Under the pieces are notes generated by a model. It had not been told where the DNA came from and did not search any database. It saw nothing but the letters and a program-made list of their open reading frames with translations. Source: Acanthaster planci (taxonomy: Eukaryota > Echinodermata > Asteroidea > Valvatida > Acanthasteridae). From it: a DNA stretch of 64,000 nt. Positions 58,200 through 64,000 of the stretch are shown in pieces. Each line of letters opens with the position of its first letter. Position 1 is the first letter of the stretch. A program made the position numbers and the translations under genes. The stretch is from contig NW_019091383.1 of assembly GCF_001949145.1 (NCBI RefSeq), positions 2,005,752-2,069,751 of the forward strand, in the 5' to 3' direction.

Positions 58200-61100
58200 C
58201 TGCACCAAAGAAAGACATTGAAAGAATAAGTTCGAATGCCATAGTTAGGCCCAAGGGTAACCCGATTGCTGCTGTTGCATACATATTGTCCACTTTATTG
58301 CTTGCGTGCTTGCCATAGCTGTCTAAGTTGTATAGTTTAATGAAAATAGCCATCCGGTCTGAGAGACAAGCATACTGCATAGTGTTTATAGCAAAACATC
58401 AACGATAAATTACGGCTGCTCTTTGTCAGTTTGATCTGTTCCAGATGAATGGCAGTGATCCAAGCTTTCAAGTTCGCTGTTCGCAAACCTTGAAACTGAA
58501 ATTAGAAGCATTGGGCGTGTTGTTGTAACCAAGTCACATAATTTGTACAGTAGTAGGTTACTGTTGTATGGGACAAGTAGAGAAATAAGAAATGATGGTT
58601 GTACTTCTAGATTTACGACAGCCGTTGCGTTCTTTGTAAAACTGGAGAGAAGATCACCTCGCACGGAATGAACTTTCCCTCCAATAGACAATAATCTGCA
58701 CAATAAATTATGTGGTTCAAAAATCAGTTGGGGGGACAAAGGAAAATATGGATATAAAGACACCAACGAGAGGCTTTGTTTGCGATTGCAGGTCTGCAAC
58801 TTTTAACTGCTAATGAGAATTGTAGCTGGGGATATTCTCATTGCAGATTTTGTTTCATGTTTCAGTGCTGTGTAGGTAATTGCTCCTACTTCCGGTTTGT
58901 GGTTCGTTAAAGCAAAGTACCAAACACTAATTAGAGGGCCGCTCAAGGCTCTGACGATCATAAACAAAACATCTTTTGGATCGGGATATTGCTCTGTGTG
59001 CTTTGTAAGTGGATCTTGCAAACATTTCAACTTTGCTGCCATCGGCACTTCAAAAGGGAGCGTCTTTAATCAGTTTTTAATGAGCCTTCTTGATTGTGGC
59101 GATATTCAACCGTGGACCTGCTCTCTTTGAGTGATCCACCCCATCGATCGTGAGAAAGTCTGCCTTGCGTCACTAAAAAAAATTGACCGCTTTTCTCCCA
59201 GGAAAATTATTGCCTATACCGTTCGCAATCGAGCGCTTGTTCAAAGCAGTCCCGGACCATCGTCATTTCGAATAGAAGAGGTTACTTCAAAAGACAACAG
59301 TGTCCATTTAACCCTTGTCAATCGTGAATTCACGCATGAAGCGAGGCACAAAGATATGATTTAGCGCTCACGATGCAGACGTGGTTGGCTCGAGACAAAC
59401 AACAATGTCGAGGAAAAACGCGCGCTTTTGAGAGTCACCGAAGCCAAAGTAACCAGCTTCCATTTGCCTCACAATTATCTTTCGTCCTGTCAGCACGACT
59501 GTAGAAGCTGTAGTGTTCAGCCATATCAGCGCTGAGGAACGTCTGTCTTGCGGCTGGTACGTTCTTGACATTGATTTTGGGCTCCAGATTTCAAAACAAA
59601 AGATTTGGGTGGCTCGTGCACTAGTTAATTATCAGTCTGTGCTGTGGTGGTGGTACACACGTGCTGCTCTGATTCGCGGGCGTAACCGCCCATTAACAAC
59701 ACACATCTTTACAGAAGAACGTACCGCGCAGATTTTTGAATGGACCAAATGAAACGGACAGTAACAGCCATGGCTCGATTAAACTCATTCTTTGTGAGGA
59801 AAAACGGTCAGGTTGACAATGCTATTCACTACTGACCGACTATTAGATTACTGGCCTGGCCTACGTCCAATTGAGGCATGGCCGCCAATAACAATCCATA
59901 TACATGTAGGCTACATCAACCATTATTTTTTTTCCAAGTGGTTACCACTTTGGCCATTGCTTAATGTAATAGTTTTCTGAATTTAGGTCGCCATACCAAG
60001 GTCGGGTAACCTGACTTTTTCCATTGTCTGTGATGGTCGTGGCTCAAATTGAATTCAATGACTGTCCTGGAACTTAATTCCTACCCAAGTAGATGAACAG
60101 CAGAAGGGGGGGGGTTCATTTTCAATTTTCCCCCGCTAGCAAGTACAACCCAACCGAGCAATACGTTGTTTGTGTTCCGGGGAAGTAAAAAGCAATCTCA
60201 CAGCGCCGCGTTTGTGGAAAAAAAAACAAGAGAAATTTCTGCAGCATGGCGTCACAAATTTGCTTTAAAGGTAGATTTTAACTTGCAGTGATAGACACAT
60301 ATTTTCTTTTGCTTTCCGTTTGCTTGACACTGTAGGCATATTAACCCACTCGTCAAGCACATAATGACAGAATCAAACCTCATCGCAATACGGCTAGGAA
60401 CAGGTGCAAAGAAGTAATCAAGGCAAGACCCATCTCGGCCAAAGACCCATCTTTATCCAGGACCTTTTACGCCTTCCAATCAAGGCTTGGATGTTTAAGG
60501 CCTGCAGGTTTGCTGATCCATCATCAAAGGAAGCGGGCAAACTGTATGCCCCATTGCAGGTTTGGAGTCCAATTCACCCGCAGAAATAGCGTCTCACTTT
60601 TCCCTGCATTTAGATTGGACTCCGTAATTAGCGTCAGGCGCGCGTTTTGATGGACACGGCACAGCTGTGTTATACCATGGAGGAAGCTCCCCCACGGTTA
60701 TACAAAGTCCGAATACCTGATAGACAGTTTTTTACATGGAAAACTTGTTTAATTGAACACGCGACCAAGAAAAACAGGAATAGTCAAAATAAGACTAACT
60801 TGACTAACTTGAATGTTTTCTGTGATAGGGATGAGGGTGGATTCCCTAAGTATTCTATTTTGAAAACTTGTTTTTGGTAGGAAAAATTTGGAAAATGTGA
60901 ATTTACAGGAATAAAGAAAGAAGGAACTGTATATGCCAATGTAACTATAAAGTGGTGCCTAAAGGTTACATAAAATTAACAATGCACATAAGTCGTACTG
61001 CTTCCGCCTTACGGCCGTTTTTTCCTAAATAGTTGTGAATTTTGTAGTAAGGCCTGCCAGGGTATAAAACTGAAGTTTATTAACAATGTGACATCCATTG

Positions 61101-63204
61101 AAAAAAAAGAAGCTTTTAATTCAAGTGTAGAGTCAGAGTGCCTTATAAGAAACTTATTGCTTTAAAAAATGAATTGTTCTTGCAAAGTGTCATTCATAAA
61201 CCGAAAGTTTATATTCCAAAAATGGCCACATCTCCAAAAACTAACCACACAGACACATGCTTGAAGGCTGCAACAATGTGCATCCACCACTTGCATCATT
61301 TCATGGAACCTGTCAGCCTGCCCTTTTTGTATATTGATTTAATTTTCACTTCATTTATTTTTCGGCGGTTTTCGGGACGTGTGAAGTGATCCCATCACTA
61401 TAGCCAGCCCGGGGCTGGGTCTGGAGCATCGCAGAACACGTAGCTCGTTGGCAGAAATGGATGACGACCTTAAAAGTCGAACTGTGGCCTTGACAAGCGT
61501 GTCTTGTTGAAGACTTACTCCTTGTTGTCAGAAAACGTTTATTATGGGTGTGACGACTCTTTTTCACAGTCACCTCCACATAAAAAATAGGGTAGTAGGC
61601 CTAAGGCAAGTTCCGTCGATAATACGATAGACAGCGAGTATGAACTAGATATACGTGCCAATCAAATTTTGAAGCCGGGTTTTAAAGATATATGGGGAAA
61701 AATGGAGTCAATTTTCGGAATGGATTATAATATGGTTAAATAATTATGAGCCCCATCTTTAGTTCGAGCTCGTGAGACGGACTCCCAAGAAATTTTCTCC
61801 CAAGACCGCAGGATTAAATTCCCCTTCATCCCCTAGAAATCGTGTTCTTCCAAACTGAGACGTTAAACCAAATTGAATCACGCTTCGTTCTCTGAGGTCT
61901 GCGGTCTACAGAGAGAAATCCCTCAGCAAATAACCTTGAAATTACAAGCTGAAAATAGTCCATCCATAATAGAAAGCCGTCTCTCATGCCCAGCTGCGTG
62001 AACAATGCGAGAGCGATGCTATAGGCCTACCAACAGACTGTCTCCGTCGGTTCCTCCCCTTATCTAAACATCTCCATCTCCTCGTGGCACTCTTTCCCAA
62101 TTATCCTCCGCATCCTGCATCTGTCCGAATCAAGGATGCACTTACAAGTATCCTTGCCCCTGTCCGTGTTTGGAGGACAGCATTTGATGGGTTAGCTGCG
62201 TCCTGCGTCTTCGTAACTCTCGCGGGGAGTGGTGCTCCGCTGGCCAGTGTACCGTACAGGTAAAGGCGCAGCTGGGGTAATTATAACTATGCCGGTCTTT
62301 GTCACAAGCCAAACTACATGAAATTACCTGGGTAGGACTGGCAGCGTTTGCTTTTAAAACAAACACTTCATACATTGAACAATACGGTGGACGACGCACG
62401 GTCAGGAATGCAGCTAGGGCGAGCGGAAACAGATGACTTGTTAAGGACGTTCGACTTTGTGGGAACACATTATGAATAACAGCGTGATGCTCAGAATTTT
62501 AATATTTGACTCGATTATTAATTGACGTGTAGAAAAACAAAGAGTTTACACGTTACAAGTCAGAGACTTGAAACCCGTGACTACCGGTTTTGTTAATCGA
62601 ATTAACATGGTTACACTTTAAATTTGAATTTCAATTTTAACGCCCTAAATGCTAAAGTTGCTGATTAGACACCCACGAGGGATATAGGGAAGACCGAAAT
62701 TTGAATCTAGGCAGAGTACTCTGTGGAATAGCCCCCATTTGTTGGTGCAGTTCGGAGCTCAGTTATCAAATTTATAGCTCGTAGTGCAGCAATATGGTGA
62801 GTTACATTGCGTGCGTAATGCTCTTCTTCATCTCTATTATTAACCCTAACAGTCCCAAATCCTCCAATTTCAATACGATTTTACATACACCCTAGGGGTT
62901 TAGGGTTAAGCCACATTGTATACACAAGAAGATCCAAGCATAGAGTAAGGACGGACTTTATACGAAGGCGTTCCTTTGGGTGTTCAACTTCAACCTGATG
63001 GGGTCTGTGCATGATTATCAACCCCCCCCCAAGCTGTCAAAGAGTAGGCCTCACAACACAGACTTGTTATCGTGTTAAGAAAGCCTGATAGATCATCGGC
63101 CGACACGGCTTGAAAGTCCACGAATTGATGGATGAACCTTGTTTCTCCCCAATGCCAAGCTCAGGAAAAACTAATCTAATTTGTGGAATCCACTTGTCCA
63201 TTAC
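58200..63204 (-). other. Probable long intron of the SH3 gene, or intergenic
   Basis: About 5 kb without recognisable coding sequence on either strand. Open frames are short and lack family motifs. If the candidate exon at 63205-63496 belongs to the SH3 gene, this is its first intron. Confidence 0.4.
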
Positions 63205-63496
63205 CATCAAAAATGGCAGTCCAAAGGCTATATAACCACAGAAAAGCCCTGCTCTGGCTTGCAACTAGACTAAGTCCGTCCTGTAAACAACACAGACAGG
63301 CGGGGCCGCGAATAGTCTGGCAACCACCCGCTGCTTCGACGTCCTGCATGTTTGCTGCGCCTGAGCTGAATTTGTTTGCTTCATCCACGGAGGAAGGAGA
63401 TTTCATTATTATAACCCTAAAACGATCCATTCTTTCTCGTGTTCTGCATCCTTGTGAGTCGTCTGAGCCACTTTCATCGCAAAATAAATAATGCAA
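63205..63496 (-). CDS. Candidate first coding exon of the SH3 gene
   Basis: A minus-strand open frame starting MHYLFCDESGSDDSQ (in-frame later Mets include MKSPSSVDEANKF) ends at a donor GATG|GTAATGG in phase 1. Joined to the large SH3-gene exon at 58199 it reads ..LWTAIFD-D-SEHDCTVCK, so the phase and the split Asp codon fit. It contains a Cys-rich stretch (GPACLCCLQDG) and a hydrophobic segment (AFLWLYSLWTAIF). No homology was recognised and the intron would be 5 kb, so the link is only plausible. Confidence 0.3.
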
Positions 63497-64000
63497 TCAA
63501 TATTAAACCTTGAACTTCGAAAGCCCATCGTGATTTGTCATTTTTTTGGACGAGAAAGTAATTAGAAGCGCACTAAAATCAGCCTAAATCCCATGACCAA
63601 AAATTCCATTAGTTGTGAGGTTTTACTTTCCAGCGTCGGAATTTATAAATAATCCCTTCAAAAGACAAAAAAATAACTTGACGTAAACTTAAAAGATAAC
63701 AGGCCCTCTAAGCAAAAAAAAAGCGTTAAACACTAACTAATTCAAAATTGGATATGATAAAGCTGCTTGGTTCAACACAGACTGCACGTACTGTCTGAAA
63801 ATGGCCTTGAATCCAACTTCTGAAATGGACCCTCTTGAAAAGACCTTAGACTGGTACTGTAAATTGCGACAAAATCAGCAGGAGTCCTGAAAACTGAGTG
63901 CGCGCACACACAAAAGGAAAACGCACGCGCCGCCGTCCAATGAAAATGAGACACAAAGCGCGTAAATGTGTGTGATAATTTGCATAACTTGGAGCAGACG
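63497..64000. other. Right end of window, no gene recognised
   Basis: About 500 bp of AT-rich sequence. It may contain the promoter of the minus-strand gene if 63205-63496 is its first exon. Confidence 0.4.

Noticed and set aside
58200-58380. In-frame N-terminal extension of the SH3-gene open frame, with a hydrophobic segment
   Set aside because: A strong pyrimidine tract and CAG acceptor at 58200 suggest it is intron; kept only as a possibility.

Overview
The window looks like nuclear DNA of an invertebrate deuterostome, most likely an echinoderm. This is inferred from small GT-AG introns, single-copy genes very close in sequence to vertebrate orthologues, frequent TAGGCCTAC and ACATGTA words, and many small non-autonomous transposons. 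The species is not identified. No operons, prokaryotic genes, CRISPR arrays, rRNA or intact tRNA genes were seen. Exon models were built by hand from splice sites, reading phase and remembered family sequences. They are phase-consistent throughout but lack transcript support.

Layout. 1-13.6 kb: a tandem array of three SLC16-like (monocarboxylate-transporter-type) MFS genes on the + strand. Copy 1 is cut by the left edge, copy 2 is a pseudogene with several independent lesions, and copy 3 (9542-13596) is complete at 416 aa. A 23-bp minisatellite has expanded in an intron of copy 1. 15.3-16.6 kb: a long inverted repeat encloses a MITE and a four-unit palindromic array. 16.8-20.1 kb (+): DHRS11-like short-chain dehydrogenase, 262 aa. 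20.95-27.24 kb (-): GTF2H3, the p34 subunit of TFIIH, 305 aa, including a proposed 7-nt microexon. 27.5-32.15 kb (+): EIF2B1 (eIF2B alpha), 304 aa. The GTF2H3 and EIF2B1 start codons lie head to head with 257 bp between them, the same arrangement as in human. 34.2-36.26 kb (-): MRPL50-like mitochondrial ribosomal protein, 229 aa. 37.7-39.2 kb (+): a single-exon, 503-aa pogo/Jerky/CENPB-like gene with all three catalytic acids replaced, probably a domesticated transposase. 43.7-54.0 kb (+): DGCR8 (Pasha), 16 coding exons, 639 aa, with the WW motif, the IPCLHY heme motif and two dsRBDs. 54.8-58.2 kb (-): an SH3-domain protein with a 2349-nt Arg/Ser-rich exon and a possible first exon near 63.2-63.5 kb.

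The genes do not form one pathway. The most informative features are the ancient bidirectional GTF2H3/EIF2B1 promoter, the microexon, the catalytically dead transposase-derived gene, the decaying transporter array, and the MITEs, inverted repeats and tandem arrays between genes.
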